Assembly (NCBI RefSeq): GCF_014322795.1
Contig: NZ_JAASTT010000022.1
Coordinates: 1-64,000, forward strand
Direction: 5' to 3'
Length of the DNA stretch: 64,000 nt
Origin: Paenilisteria portnoyi
GTDB taxonomy: Bacteria > Bacillota > Bacilli > Lactobacillales > Listeriaceae
Shown: positions 45,472 through 54,907 of the stretch, one piece after another
Layout of the letters: the number at the start of each line of letters is the position of its first letter
How positions within the stretch are numbered: the first letter of the stretch is position 1
Program-made: the position numbers and the translations under genes
The notes under the pieces: generated by a model
What the model was told of the DNA's origin: nothing
Database searches by the model: none
What the model saw: the letters and a program-made list of their open reading frames with translations, nothing else

Positions 45472-45493
45472 GTGAGGCGAAGGAGAGATGAGC

Positions 45494-46171
45494 ATGGTAA
45501 AGGTTTATATAGTTGAGGATGACATCGTTATTCGTGATACGATTCAGAAACACTTGTCAAAATGGGGATTTGAGGTCGCGGTTGTGGCTGATTATAATAA
45601 TATTTTAAATGAGTTCTTGGAAGTGGAGCCGCAGTTGGTGATTTTAGATGTGAATTTGCCGTATTTTGATGGGTTTTATTGGTGTAATCAGATTCGCGAG
45701 GTGTCGAATGTGCCGATTATTTTCTTGTCGTCGCGGGATTCGCGGATGGATCAGATTATGGGCATGAACATGGGCGCGGATTATTATATTGAAAAACCGG
45801 TCGATTTGGATGTACTGATGGCGCGGATTAATGCGCTGATTCGTCGCACGTATTCGTATGTGGAGCTTGAGGAGCCGAACGTGATGGAGCATAATAATGT
45901 TTTCCTGCATATCGACACCAATACACTGACTTATCTCGATGAAAAAGTGGAATTGACGAAAAATGAATTCTTGATTTTATATGAGTTATTGAAGCAAAAA
46001 GGTCGAATTGTGAGTCGCGATGAGATCATGCGTGTGCTTTGGGAGGACGAGAGTTTTGTGGATGATAATACGCTAACGGTGAATGTTGTTCGGATTCGCA
46101 AAAAGTTGACGGAAATCGGCTTGGTAAACTTTATTACAACTAAAAAAGGTCAGGGATACATGATCGAGTAA
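45494..46171 (+). CDS. virR: response regulator VirR
   Basis: 225 residues from ATG 45494 (AAGGAGAG 8 bases upstream; ATG 45488 is too close). Receiver domain with acidic pair D9-D10, phospho-acceptor Asp52 (LDVNLP) and Lys in IEKPVD; OmpR-type winged helix at the C terminus. Partner of VirS. In L. monocytogenes VirR controls dltABCD and mprF-like genes for cationic peptide resistance. The symbol is given by synteny. Confidence 0.88.
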   Translation: MVKVYIVEDDIVIRDTIQKHLSKWGFEVAVVADYNNILNEFLEVEPQLVILDVNLPYFDGFYWCNQIREVSNVPIIFLSSRDSRMDQIMGMNMGADYYIEKPVDLDVLMARINALIRRTYSYVELEEPNVMEHNNVFLHIDTNTLTYLDEKVELTKNEFLILYELLKQKGRIVSRDEIMRVLWEDESFVDDNTLTVNVVRIRKKLTEIGLVNFITTKKGQGYMIE

Positions 46172-46184
46172 GGGAGTGCTTGGT

Positions 46185-47051
46185 TTGAAAATTCTAGTTT
46201 TTGGTGGAACGCGTTTTTTTGGTAAGAAATTGGTGACGAGATTGCTTGCGGATGGGCATGATGTGACGATTGCGACGCGAGGCAAAACGGCGGATGATTT
46301 TGGCGATACGGTGAAACGTGTAACGATGAATCGGGAGTCGCGTGAGGCTTTGTTTTGTTTGGCGCAGGAGCAGTGGGATGTTGTTTATGATAATATTTGT
46401 TTTTCGCCACAAGATGCGTTGTATTCAATCGCTGCTTTTCGAGATAAGGTTGGGAAGTATGTATATACGTCATCGCTTTCGGTATATCGGATGCGGGACC
46501 GAGCGCTAGTGGAAGCTGATTTTGATCCGTTTCATTATGAAATTGTGACGGGTTCGCGCGAAGATTTTGATTATGGGGAAGGGAAACGTTTGGCGGAGGC
46601 GGTTTATTTCCAAAAAGCGAACTTTCCTGTGATAGCGGTACGCTTTCCGATTGTGCTTGGCGAGGATGATTACACGGGTAGACTCGAGTTTCATATCAAG
46701 CATGTGCAGGCGGGAGAAGAGATTGGCATGCCGAATGAGGACGCTGAAATGGGCTTTATTTCATCGGATGAAGCGGCGGATTTCTTATGTTGGGTCGGCA
46801 CGAAGTCAGATATTGTTGGGCCAATTAATGCGGCGAGTGATTCGGTGTACCAGTTGTCTGAATTGATGAACTTGATCGAGACAACGACTGGAAAAACCGC
46901 GATCGTGGAAGAGAATACTGAGGATAATGATGATTCTCCTTTTGGCGTAGAAAAGACGTATTACTTGGATAATACGAAGGCGAAAGAAGCAGGATTTGCG
47001 TTTCAAGATTTACACGAGTGGTTGCCAGAATTAATCAATGCAAAAATATGA
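46185..47051 (+). CDS. NAD-dependent epimerase/dehydratase-like protein
   Basis: 288 residues from TTG 46185 (AAGGGAG upstream; GTG 46176 possible). Rossmann start KILVFGGTRFFGKKL, then YVYTSSLSVY and a later Tyr/Lys region (DYGEGKRLAE) of an atypical extended SDR. Substrate unknown. It sits 13 bases after virR and is probably co-transcribed. Confidence 0.82.
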   Translation: MKILVFGGTRFFGKKLVTRLLADGHDVTIATRGKTADDFGDTVKRVTMNRESREALFCLAQEQWDVVYDNICFSPQDALYSIAAFRDKVGKYVYTSSLSVYRMRDRALVEADFDPFHYEIVTGSREDFDYGEGKRLAEAVYFQKANFPVIAVRFPIVLGEDDYTGRLEFHIKHVQAGEEIGMPNEDAEMGFISSDEAADFLCWVGTKSDIVGPINAASDSVYQLSELMNLIETTTGKTAIVEENTEDNDDSPFGVEKTYYLDNTKAKEAGFAFQDLHEWLPELINAKI

Positions 47052-47057
47052 GCATGC

Positions 47058-47098
47058 GAAAACAAGTGTCTGATGGTTAGGCGCTTGTTTTTATTTTT
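47058..47098 (+). terminator. terminator after the epimerase gene
   Basis: AAAACAAG/CTTGTTTT stem with inner imperfect pairs, then TTATTTTT. Confidence 0.8.
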
Positions 47099-47170
47099 CC
47101 GCGTTTTGTCAGTGGATTTAGTGTATAATAAGGCAGTGAAGAAAAATGAGAAAAAGGATGTGACGAAGGA

Positions 47171-47617
47171 ATGCTTTCCTTTGAAGAAAAAAAGAATATT
47201 ATTGATGAATATACAGAACTAGAGGCACATCCCGTTTCGATGGGGCGGATTAATTATCATTTCCCGGAGAGTGTGCGTGAGAAAAGAATTGCGGTCAATC
47301 ATTTGCATCCGAATGGGAATGCGTTTGTGTATGCGCCTTATTTGGATGATGCGGACAAGAACGGCTTTATTAACATTCGTGAGGCGACGGAAAGTGAGAT
47401 TCGTGAGTTGATTACGGGTGCGATCGCGTTTTTGAGTACGGATGGGGATGAGTTCGAAGAGGGTTACGAGGAAGCGTTTCGTGATGCGTATCGGACGGTC
47501 GTGATTTTGCGTTATGAGAACAAGATGTGGGCGATTTATTCGGACGATCATTTAGAGGCAATTTTCCCTTCTCGTGAAGCGGCGGATGGTTATTTGGCGG
47601 ACGAAGGTTTTCGGTGA
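47171..47617 (+). CDS. conserved hypothetical protein in the vir block
   Basis: 148-residue acidic soluble protein. No motif I can assign. It lies between the epimerase and adeC, where Listeria genomes carry a small conserved gene. A TATAAT at 47124-47129 may be its promoter. GAAGGA precedes the ATG. Confidence 0.7.
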   Translation: MLSFEEKKNIIDEYTELEAHPVSMGRINYHFPESVREKRIAVNHLHPNGNAFVYAPYLDDADKNGFINIREATESEIRELITGAIAFLSTDGDEFEEGYEEAFRDAYRTVVILRYENKMWAIYSDDHLEAIFPSREAADGYLADEGFR

Positions 47618-47654
47618 GGTAAAGCCGAGTGAGACGTGAAAGGGGGAAACGTTG

Positions 47655-49385
47655 ATGCGGAAAGTAAAGCAATTGCAAGAAAGGGTTGCGGTGAGTGATT
47701 TGCGTGCTGCAGCGGATATTGTGATTAAAAATGGCCGGATTGTGAATGTTTTTTCGGGTGAAATCATGGAGGGCGATGTCGCGATTAAGAGTGGTTATAT
47801 CGTTGGGATTGGTGACTTTGATGATGCGGCGGAAATCATTGACGCGAGGGGCCAGTTTATTGTGCCTGGTTTCATTGACGCGCATGTGCATGTGGAGAGC
47901 GCGATGGTGCCTCCTTCTGAATTTGCGCGTGTGTTATTGCCGAACGGTGTGACGACGATTGTGACGGACCCGCATGAAATTGCGAACGTGGCGGGTGCGC
48001 AGGGTATTGAGTTTATGTTGGATGATGCAAAAGAGTCGCCGCTTGATATGTATGTGATGCTACCGTCTTCGGTTCCTGCAACGCCGTTTGAGCATAATGG
48101 TGCAACGCTTGATGCGAGTGACTTACGCGCGCTTTATCAGCATGAAAAAGTTATTGGACTCGCGGAAGTGATGGATTTTCCTTCTGTAGCGGAAGGTCAT
48201 AAAGATATGTTACAAAAAATTGTGGACGCGGAACGGCATGGTGGTAGGATTGATGGGCATGGTGCTGGACTTTCTAAGGCGGATTTAAACAATTATTTGG
48301 CTGTCGGGATTCGGACGGATCATGAGAGTACGACGGCGGTTGAGGCGATGGATCGGTTGCGCGCTGGGATGTTCGTCATGCTTCGTGAGGGTACGGTTGG
48401 TCGTGATATGATACATACGTTGCCGGCGGTGAATCCGAAGAATAGTCATCGTTTCTGTTTTTGCACGGATGATAAACTGATTGATGATTTGTTGGAAGAG
48501 GGCTCGATTAACTATAATATACGGCTCGCGATTGCAAACGAGATTGATCCGGTGATGGCGATTCAGATGGCGACGATAAATGCTGCGACGTGTCATAAGT
48601 TGCCACACCTTGGTGCTGTTGCAGCGGGATATCAGGCGGATATTTTATTTTTGCGTGATTTGGAAACGGTGACGATTACGAAGGTGATGAAGCGAGGTCA
48701 GGTTGTTGTGGATGATGGTTTGCGTGTCGAAGCGTTGTTCCAAAAAACAGATAGTGCATTTGTATCACCAGCGATCAGGCATTCGTTAAAGCGTGAAGAT
48801 TTGAAGCTTGAGATGGTGAAAAATACGGCGAATGTGATCGGGATGCAACCGAATAGCTTATTTACGGAGCATTTGGTAGAGACAGTTACGGTGCAGGACG
48901 GCGAATTCCAGACATCAGTCGAAGCGGATCAGCTGAAAATGGTTGTTGTCGAGCGGCATAAGGGCACAGGGTGTGTCGGTGTCGGAATCGTGAAAGGTTT
49001 TGGCATTAGAAATGGCGCGATTGCAACGACGGTCGCGCATGATTCACATAATATCGTAGCGGTAGGTTCGACGGACGCAGATATTCTGGCGGCAATCGAA
49101 CATATTACAAAAATTGGTGGCGGCATCGCAGTCGTGAAGGACGGAAAAGTGGCGGCGGATCTGGCGTTACCGATTGCAGGACTTTTGAGTGTGCAACCGT
49201 ATGAGGAGATTCAGCAACAGTTAGGACGTTTGAATGGTGCTTTCCGTGATGTGAGTGCGAAACAAGGTTTTGATCCATTTTTGACGTTATCATTTTTGAC
49301 ATTGCCAGTTATTCCGAATTTGAAGTTGACGGATCAGGGGTTATTTGATTTTAACAAGTTTGGATTTATTGAAGTGGAGGTTTAA
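47655..49385 (+). CDS. adeC: adenine deaminase
   Basis: 576 residues from ATG 47655 (AAAGGGGGAA upstream). Converts adenine to hypoxanthine for purine salvage. Amidohydrolase metal-site motifs: FIDAHVHVESAM, DPHEIANV, GHGAG and CFCTDD. A C-terminal AdeC-type domain is complete. It separates virR from virS, as in other Listeria, and its stop lies one base before the virS ATG. Confidence 0.95.
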   Translation: MRKVKQLQERVAVSDLRAAADIVIKNGRIVNVFSGEIMEGDVAIKSGYIVGIGDFDDAAEIIDARGQFIVPGFIDAHVHVESAMVPPSEFARVLLPNGVTTIVTDPHEIANVAGAQGIEFMLDDAKESPLDMYVMLPSSVPATPFEHNGATLDASDLRALYQHEKVIGLAEVMDFPSVAEGHKDMLQKIVDAERHGGRIDGHGAGLSKADLNNYLAVGIRTDHESTTAVEAMDRLRAGMFVMLREGTVGRDMIHTLPAVNPKNSHRFCFCTDDKLIDDLLEEGSINYNIRLAIANEIDPVMAIQMATINAATCHKLPHLGAVAAGYQADILFLRDLETVTITKVMKRGQVVVDDGLRVEALFQKTDSAFVSPAIRHSLKREDLKLEMVKNTANVIGMQPNSLFTEHLVETVTVQDGEFQTSVEADQLKMVVVERHKGTGCVGVGIVKGFGIRNGAIATTVAHDSHNIVAVGSTDADILAAIEHITKIGGGIAVVKDGKVAADLALPIAGLLSVQPYEEIQQQLGRLNGAFRDVSAKQGFDPFLTLSFLTLPVIPNLKLTDQGLFDFNKFGFIEVEV

Positions 49386-49386
49386 C

Positions 49387-50430
49387 ATGAATTGGTGGAG
49401 CTATGTGCGCGATAAGAAGTTTTTCTTGCTGTTCTTTGTGGTCGTGATGTTTTTTATTGGTGTGTTACTTGCGGTTGATCCGAATAGTCAGTTGACGCTG
49501 GGCAATATTATTTATTTGTATGTCTTTATGTTGCTGTTTTTGATCGCGTATTTGGTGCTCGGTTATTCGTTTAAACGCACGTATTGGAATGAAATGAAGG
49601 AATTGGTAGATGGCGAAATCGAGGAAAATATTCTGGAATTATTGCCAAAACCGCGGACGCGTGAGCAGGCTTTTTTCAATGAATTGATGCGTAAAAAACA
49701 TCTGGAGGAGCAACGAGAGCTGACGAAATTGCGTGATAAGCAGCAGGAATATCATGATTTTATTTTGTATTGGGTGCATGAGGTGAAGACGCCGATTGTG
49801 GCAAGTAAAATGTTGATTAATAATCCAGATTTGAATGATCCTACGACGATTTATCGCGGGGTGGAGGCAGAGCTGGATTCGATTGATCGACTCGTGATGC
49901 AGGCGCTTTATTATTCGCGATTAGACACGTTTGCGAAGGACTATTTTATTCAGGAAATGGCGCTCGGACCTGTCGTTCGTGAGTGTGTGAAGCGGCATTC
50001 GAAGCTGTTTATTTCAAAAAAAATGAAGCTGGATTTGGCGGAGATTAAGACGGATGTTCGCAGCGATAGTAAGTGGCTTGGTTTTATTTTGGATCAGGTG
50101 ATGACGAATGCGCTGAAATATACGGATGCGGGAGGCGAAATCAAGATTTGGTGCGATGTGAGTGCTTCTGGCGGAACGGTGGCGCTACATATTCAGGACA
50201 ATGGAATCGGGATTAAGGAAGAGGACTTGCCGCGTGTGTTTGAGCAAGGTTTTACTGGAATGATTGGGCGGATGGAGAAAAAAGCGACGGGAATGGGGCT
50301 TTATTTAGCGCGCCAGATGTCTTGTAAGCTTGGACATAAAATCGCTATTTCGTCGGAGCATGGTGTTGGTACGGAAATCGTGCTTACCTTCCAGCAAAAA
50401 GAGGATTATTTATTAATTGCAAAGGACTGA
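49387..50430 (+). CDS. virS: intramembrane-sensing histidine kinase VirS
   Basis: 347 residues from ATG 49387 (GTGGAGG upstream). Two membrane segments (about 11-30 and 40-60) with almost no outside loop, so the stimulus must come through the ABC transporter. Phospho-acceptor His131 in WVHEVKTP, N box DQVMTNALKYT, G boxes DNGIGIKEEDL and GMGLYLARQM. Partner of VirR and the BceAB-like pair upstream. The open frame from 49345 lies in the adeC end and is not used. Confidence 0.9.
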   Translation: MNWWSYVRDKKFFLLFFVVVMFFIGVLLAVDPNSQLTLGNIIYLYVFMLLFLIAYLVLGYSFKRTYWNEMKELVDGEIEENILELLPKPRTREQAFFNELMRKKHLEEQRELTKLRDKQQEYHDFILYWVHEVKTPIVASKMLINNPDLNDPTTIYRGVEAELDSIDRLVMQALYYSRLDTFAKDYFIQEMALGPVVRECVKRHSKLFISKKMKLDLAEIKTDVRSDSKWLGFILDQVMTNALKYTDAGGEIKIWCDVSASGGTVALHIQDNGIGIKEEDLPRVFEQGFTGMIGRMEKKATGMGLYLARQMSCKLGHKIAISSEHGVGTEIVLTFQQKEDYLLIAKD

Positions 50431-50436
50431 GGACTT

Positions 50437-51549
50437 ATGGAGAAAAATTTGATTGTTCGCGGTGCGCCGCAGGAATTTGAATGTCGGGTTGGTGCTTGGG
50501 ATGCGCTTGGTGAGCATTTGGAACGCCGCGGTTTGAAGCGGGTTTTGGTGATTCATGGTGGTGTGTCTTGGGAGAAGGCGAGACGATCTTTTCCTGAATT
50601 GGCTGGTGTGGACGCGATTTTTGAGCAGTATGGCGGAGAATGTTCGTTTGAGGAGCGGGACCGGATGGCGGTGCTTGCGGAGACGGGGCATGTGGACGCG
50701 ATTATTGGTGTTGGAGGTGGGAAAATTGCGGATTTAGCGAAGGCAGTGGCGGTTTATTTGGCGATGCCGGTCGTGATTTTGCCAACGTTGGCGGCGACAT
50801 GTGCTGCTTGGACGCCGCTTAGTGTGATGTATGATACGCGTGGCGAGATGTTGCAATATGATATTTTTGCGCGGAGTAATGCGTTGGTATTGCTTGATCC
50901 AGCGGTGATTTTGGACTCGCCAATTGAATTGATGGTCGCGGGAATCGGGGATACGCTGGCGAAATGGTATGAGGCGGACGTGATTATTTCGCAGCTCACA
51001 GAACGGTCTGTTGCGATTGATATTGCACATTATACGGCAAAATTGTGTCGGGATATTCTGCTGGAATCGAGCGTTGGCGCGCTTGAGGCGATGCGTGACG
51101 GGAAATTGAGTGCGGCGTTTGTGAAGGTGGTTGAGACGAATATTATGATTGGTGGCATGGTCGGCGGATTCGGTGATGATTACGGCCGGACTTCTGGCGC
51201 GCATTCGATTCATGATGCGTTGACAGTGCTTGACGCGACACATCATTTATTGCATGGGAATAAGGTGGCATATGGTGTTTTTGTGCAGTTGATGATTGAG
51301 AATCGGCCAGACGAGATTGCGACATTGCGTGGTTTTTATGAGGAATTGGGATTGCCAACGTGTTTGCTTGATATGGGGCTGGACGGTTTATCGGATGAGG
51401 CGCTAAAGCAGGTGGCGGAACGCGCGACGATAGCGGATGAGACGATTCATTTGATGCCAGGCGAAATCACGGCGACGACAGTTTTCGATGCAATGAAAGA
51501 TTTAGAAGTTTTAATAGCAAAACTACGCGCGGAGATGCATGCCTCATGA
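50437..51549 (+). CDS. GldA-like iron-containing dehydrogenase
   Basis: 370 residues. Rossmann-like domain with GVGGGKIADLAKAV, then metal-site histidines in GAHSIHDALT and LLHGNKVAYGV and Asp in GIGDTLAKWYEAD. This fits the glycerol dehydrogenase / iron-containing alcohol dehydrogenase family (substrate may be glycerol or glycerol phosphate; not determined). Six bases after virS, overlaps the GNAT gene by 4 bases. Confidence 0.85.
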   Translation: MEKNLIVRGAPQEFECRVGAWDALGEHLERRGLKRVLVIHGGVSWEKARRSFPELAGVDAIFEQYGGECSFEERDRMAVLAETGHVDAIIGVGGGKIADLAKAVAVYLAMPVVILPTLAATCAAWTPLSVMYDTRGEMLQYDIFARSNALVLLDPAVILDSPIELMVAGIGDTLAKWYEADVIISQLTERSVAIDIAHYTAKLCRDILLESSVGALEAMRDGKLSAAFVKVVETNIMIGGMVGGFGDDYGRTSGAHSIHDALTVLDATHHLLHGNKVAYGVFVQLMIENRPDEIATLRGFYEELGLPTCLLDMGLDGLSDEALKQVAERATIADETIHLMPGEITATTVFDAMKDLEVLIAKLRAEMHAS

Positions 51550-52040
51550 TTTTGATTGAGGTGGCAAAAGCTGAAGATGCAAAAGGAATTCGTGACGTGT
51601 TGGAGGCCAGTTTTCCGACGCCTGCTGAAGCTGATTTAGTGGATGCGATTGTGGCTTCCAAGCACTATTTGCCAGAACTTGCGCTCGTTGCGAAGGATGG
51701 TGCGGAAGTCATTGGTTACAGTCTACTGAGCGAGTGTTTTGTCGGGGAGGAACGAATTCTTGTGTTGGCTCCGGTTGCCGTGAAACCCGAATGGCAGTCG
51801 CGGGGCATTGGCGCACGGTTGATTGAGGCTGGGATTGCTAAGGCGAAAAACACGAATTATAGCTGTATTAGTGTTTTGGGACATGAGACATATTATCCGC
51901 GATTCGGCTTTGAATTAGCGAAAAACTACCAAATCGCGGCGCCGTTTGAAGTTCCGGATGTGAATTTTATGGTGTATTCATTGGCGGAAGAGATTCCGTC
52001 GGGAGTGGTACGTTATCCAGCGAGTTTTGATGTGGTTTAA
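51546..52040 (+). CDS. GNAT N-acetyltransferase
   Basis: 164 residues. GNAT fold with the acetyl-CoA loop VKPEWQSRGIGARLIEAG and a C-terminal ISVLGHETYYPRFGFE, typical of the YhbS-like group. Target unknown. Starts by overlap with the dehydrogenase. A two-way terminator follows. Confidence 0.85.
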   Translation: MILIEVAKAEDAKGIRDVLEASFPTPAEADLVDAIVASKHYLPELALVAKDGAEVIGYSLLSECFVGEERILVLAPVAVKPEWQSRGIGARLIEAGIAKAKNTNYSCISVLGHETYYPRFGFELAKNYQIAAPFEVPDVNFMVYSLAEEIPSGVVRYPASFDVV

Positions 52041-52085
52041 GGATGAATCTTATTTAGCGGTTATAAATAATGCTCAAATGGTTCA

Positions 52086-52137
52086 GAAAGTTAAAAGTGG
52101 AGAAATCCAGGTATAGGGTTCTCCACTTTTAACTTTC
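52086..52137. terminator. 19-bp inverted repeat between convergent genes
   Basis: Perfect 19-bp arms (52086-52104, 52119-52137; core AAAGTGGAGAA) around a 14-base loop. It lies between the GNAT gene and the minus-strand RloB gene and should stop both. Confidence 0.8.
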
Positions 52138-52140
52138 CTA

Positions 52141-52797
52141 TCACCGACTCAAATGCTGCAATTCCTTCACCAACAAATCCACATACGTAAAGGTTTCGCG
52201 AGCAATAAAATAGTCGAGCAGGGCTTCATCGTTGAAATCGGGAAGTTCTGTTACATAGCGTTTTTGGTCGCGCGAGCCGCCTGACAGGATGATGCGTCGG
52301 GATTTTTTTGCGTTGGCGCTGGCTGGTTTCAAATTGTTGTAGAGTCGCCCGCGTTCTTTGATGTACCAGCGCTCTTTTTTTGTGTAGTCTCGGGCGACTG
52401 CTTTGTTGAGGGCGTTTTGGGAGATGAAGCGTTTGGTGTATACGCCGTGGTACATGCAGAGCCAGACTTCGAAACTGCGGCCGGAGACGAATAGTTGGGC
52501 GTTTTCTCCGAGAGCGGCGAGATTGCGAATCTTTTTCTTGACGTATCGGAGGTTGGATCGGTCTTCTGTGAAATCTAGATCGGTTATTATGAAAAATTTA
52601 TCATCGGGATGGGCGCTGAATTTCAGCGCTTTTTTGAATTTAGTTTCTTGGGCGTGTGTGTAGATTTTTAGTTGGTAGTTTTTCAGTCTGCGCTGGAAAA
52701 GTAGTTTGAAGTAGTGGGCTTCGCAGCTGTTTGGTTTGATGCCACCGCTGTCTTCTGGTATGAAGAGGTGGACGATTTTCCTGATTTCACGAGCCAT
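52141..52797 (-). CDS. RloB-like protein (AbiLii-type effector)
   Basis: 218 residues. RloB family: KIVHLFIPEDSGG start, ITDLDFTEDRSN acidic motif, GRSFEVWLCMYHG and a basic C-terminal half. Together with the AAA ATPase gene immediately before it (adjoining TAAATG on the minus strand), this forms a RloA/RloB pair, like the AbiL phage-abortive system of Lactococcus. RloB is thought to be the nuclease-like effector, from family knowledge not seen here. Confidence 0.82.
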   Translation of the reverse strand: MAREIRKIVHLFIPEDSGGIKPNSCEAHYFKLLFQRRLKNYQLKIYTHAQETKFKKALKFSAHPDDKFFIITDLDFTEDRSNLRYVKKKIRNLAALGENAQLFVSGRSFEVWLCMYHGVYTKRFISQNALNKAVARDYTKKERWYIKERGRLYNNLKPASANAKKSRRIILSGGSRDQKRYVTELPDFNDEALLDYFIARETFTYVDLLVKELQHLSR

Positions 52798-54135
52798 TTA
52801 AAACACCTCCGGAACGGCTCCAAAACGACCGTCTAAATAGAGATTCGTCCAATTGTGGTTGTCGTAGGTGATTTCATGGAATTCGCTGAGGCTGAAAACT
52901 TCGCTGGCCTGGGTTTCGCGATCTTTCTGGATGAAAATGACTTGTTCTTTGGCGAAACGATCGGGATTTAGCAGAAGCGGATTATGGGAAGCGATTAGAA
53001 ACTGCGCTTTTTTGTCGTTTTCTTGATGGATGAATTTGTTTAGCAGGCCTTCTTGGATTTTCGTATGGTATTTGTTGTCGAATTCGTCGCTGATAAACAG
53101 GATTTCGTTTTGCAGCGCGTCGAAAAGTCGGATCGAGCTTTCTAGGAATTTCTTGGTGCCATCGGATTCCATGCTCATGCTTAGCGGGTATTTCACGTCG
53201 TCCACGATATGCGCGGTGCTGATTTCAAAGCGTCGGTTTTTTTTCGTCGTCGCGATGAGTTGGGCTTTGACCTCATCGGAAAAAGTGGCTTGTTCAATGG
53301 ATTCGACGAGATTATCGGTCATGTCGGTGACGGAAAAATCTTGAATCGCAAAATCGAAATCGTAAAGGGTTTCTAGTATTTCTTTTTTGAAACCGCTGTC
53401 TTTGTTGATTTGTTCGGCGAATGCTTCTAGGGAATTGCCATCGAATTGTTTGGTTTGGAAGCCTTTGGTAACTTCGGTTGCCAGACTTTCGACGATTTTA
53501 TAGGCTAGAGACGCGGTTTCTTTGCTGAAATAGGCTTTATTGATGTCGTGGATGAGCATGGATAGGATGGATTTGTACGTGATGTTTTCTTGCTCGATTT
53601 TGATAAAAAGGCTTTTTAGTTGGGTGCATTTTTTGGGAATTTGGCTTTTTAGGCGTTCAAAAACGATAATTGGCTTGGATAATGTTGTTTTGAGTATTTT
53701 TTTGTACGTTAGGGATTCTTCTTGGATTTCTAGGGTGCCCGCGTCGATGGCGAGTTCGTAGGTGTATTGGATGTCTTGGTTTTCCTGGAAGTTGGGTTCT
53801 GTAAAGGTGATGGTGAAGCGGCTGGTGGTTTCTTTCGCTGTTGAAAATTGGAAGGCGTTGGGCGTGATATCAAAATCTGTTTTTTCGGTGTAGGTATGGC
53901 TTTTTTGGGTCATGGTGCGCATGAATTCGAAGGCGTAGAGTAGATTTGTTTTGCCGGATGCGTTGGCGCCGTATAGGACTGCTCCGTTTAGAATGCTGCG
54001 CTTTTTCTGATTATCATAGTAGGTGTAGAGGGTGTTTTGGTTGAAAATATCGGCCGGGCTGTAGCTGTGATCGAGCGTCAGGCTTACTTGGTCGTGGATG
54101 GAAAAGAAATTGCTGATAGTTATTTTAGAAAACAT
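52798..54135 (-). CDS. RloA-like AAA/ABC ATPase (AbiLi-type)
   Basis: 445 residues. Walker A GANASGKT (about 56-63), Walker B-like ILFISDEFDNKYH near 340, and a long coiled insert between them as in AAA_15/OLD-like ATPases. This is the sensor half of RloAB. Composition is closer to the neighbours than that of darTG. The start codon is followed by FSKITISNFFSIHDQVSL, usual for the family. Confidence 0.85.
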   Translation of the reverse strand: MFSKITISNFFSIHDQVSLTLDHSYSPADIFNQNTLYTYYDNQKKRSILNGAVLYGANASGKTNLLYAFEFMRTMTQKSHTYTEKTDFDITPNAFQFSTAKETTSRFTITFTEPNFQENQDIQYTYELAIDAGTLEIQEESLTYKKILKTTLSKPIIVFERLKSQIPKKCTQLKSLFIKIEQENITYKSILSMLIHDINKAYFSKETASLAYKIVESLATEVTKGFQTKQFDGNSLEAFAEQINKDSGFKKEILETLYDFDFAIQDFSVTDMTDNLVESIEQATFSDEVKAQLIATTKKNRRFEISTAHIVDDVKYPLSMSMESDGTKKFLESSIRLFDALQNEILFISDEFDNKYHTKIQEGLLNKFIHQENDKKAQFLIASHNPLLLNPDRFAKEQVIFIQKDRETQASEVFSLSEFHEITYDNHNWTNLYLDGRFGAVPEVF

Positions 54136-54241
54136 CGGATTCGACTCCTTGTCTTTTTGTTTTATTATATCATGGGAGTAGGCAGTTAATTCTTTATTAA
54201 GGTTATATGAATAGAATTAATGTATAACAATGTGGAAATGT

Positions 54242-54270
54242 TTGGAATGGAATCCTTCTAATGCTATAAT
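54242..54270 (+). promoter_or_regulatory. promoter of the darTG-like pair
   Basis: TTGGAA (54242-54247), a 17-base spacer and TATAAT with TGC before it (54262-54270). Confidence 0.7.
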
Positions 54271-54313
54271 AAAGATAAAAATGTTTGATATAAGAAATTG
54301 AGGGGGCTTAATT

Positions 54314-54907
54314 ATGGGGGATATTAAAACGGGAAAGCTATTATATCATCTTACACATAAAGATAACTTGGCTAGTATTATGAAAAATGGACTATTATCT
54401 AGAAATGATGTGAAAAAAATTCAGTGTTCTTTTGAAGATGTGGCAGATGAGGGGATATTATCCAAAAGGAAAGAAAATAGTCTTGATAATTTTGTTCTTT
54501 TTCATTTCCATCCTTACAGTGCTTTTGATGTAGCTGTTAAAAATAAATATGGCGCTGAAAACTTTGTATATATAACAGTAAAGAGAGAGTTGGCGAGGCG
54601 GAAAGGCTTTGAAATTATACCTAAACATCCATTATCTGGAGAGTTTGAACTTTTAACATATGATGCTGGAATTGAAGCTATAGAATGGGATATAATGAAT
54701 ATGAACGTAAAAAATGAAGAGGTCGAATGGTTTGAAAAAGAGGATGTTAAGCACGTGAAAATGGCTGAATGTGTCAGTAAACACAAAGTAGATAAGAATG
54801 ATTTCACTGCTATATGGTGCAATGAAAAAATTCATGCAAACCTTTCTGAAAAATATAGTAACTGTGGTGTTCACATTAACAAGGGGGTATGGTTAGACGG
54901 TGATTAA
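54314..54907 (+). CDS. darT: DarT-like DNA ADP-ribosyltransferase toxin
   Basis: 197 residues. DarT/DUF4433 pattern: LYHLTHKDNLASIMKNGL (residues 10-27, NAD site) and a candidate catalytic Glu152 in KMAECVSKHKV, matching the usual QAEFL position. The usual FNP-R-PM-Y loop is changed to FHFHPYSAFDV (63-73), so this is a divergent member. DarT uses NAD to ADP-ribosylate DNA bases and blocks replication, often during phage attack. ATG with GAGGGGG upstream. Very AT-rich compared with both sides. Overlaps darG by 8 bases. Confidence 0.8.
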   Translation: MGDIKTGKLLYHLTHKDNLASIMKNGLLSRNDVKKIQCSFEDVADEGILSKRKENSLDNFVLFHFHPYSAFDVAVKNKYGAENFVYITVKRELARRKGFEIIPKHPLSGEFELLTYDAGIEAIEWDIMNMNVKNEEVEWFEKEDVKHVKMAECVSKHKVDKNDFTAIWCNEKIHANLSEKYSNCGVHINKGVWLDGD

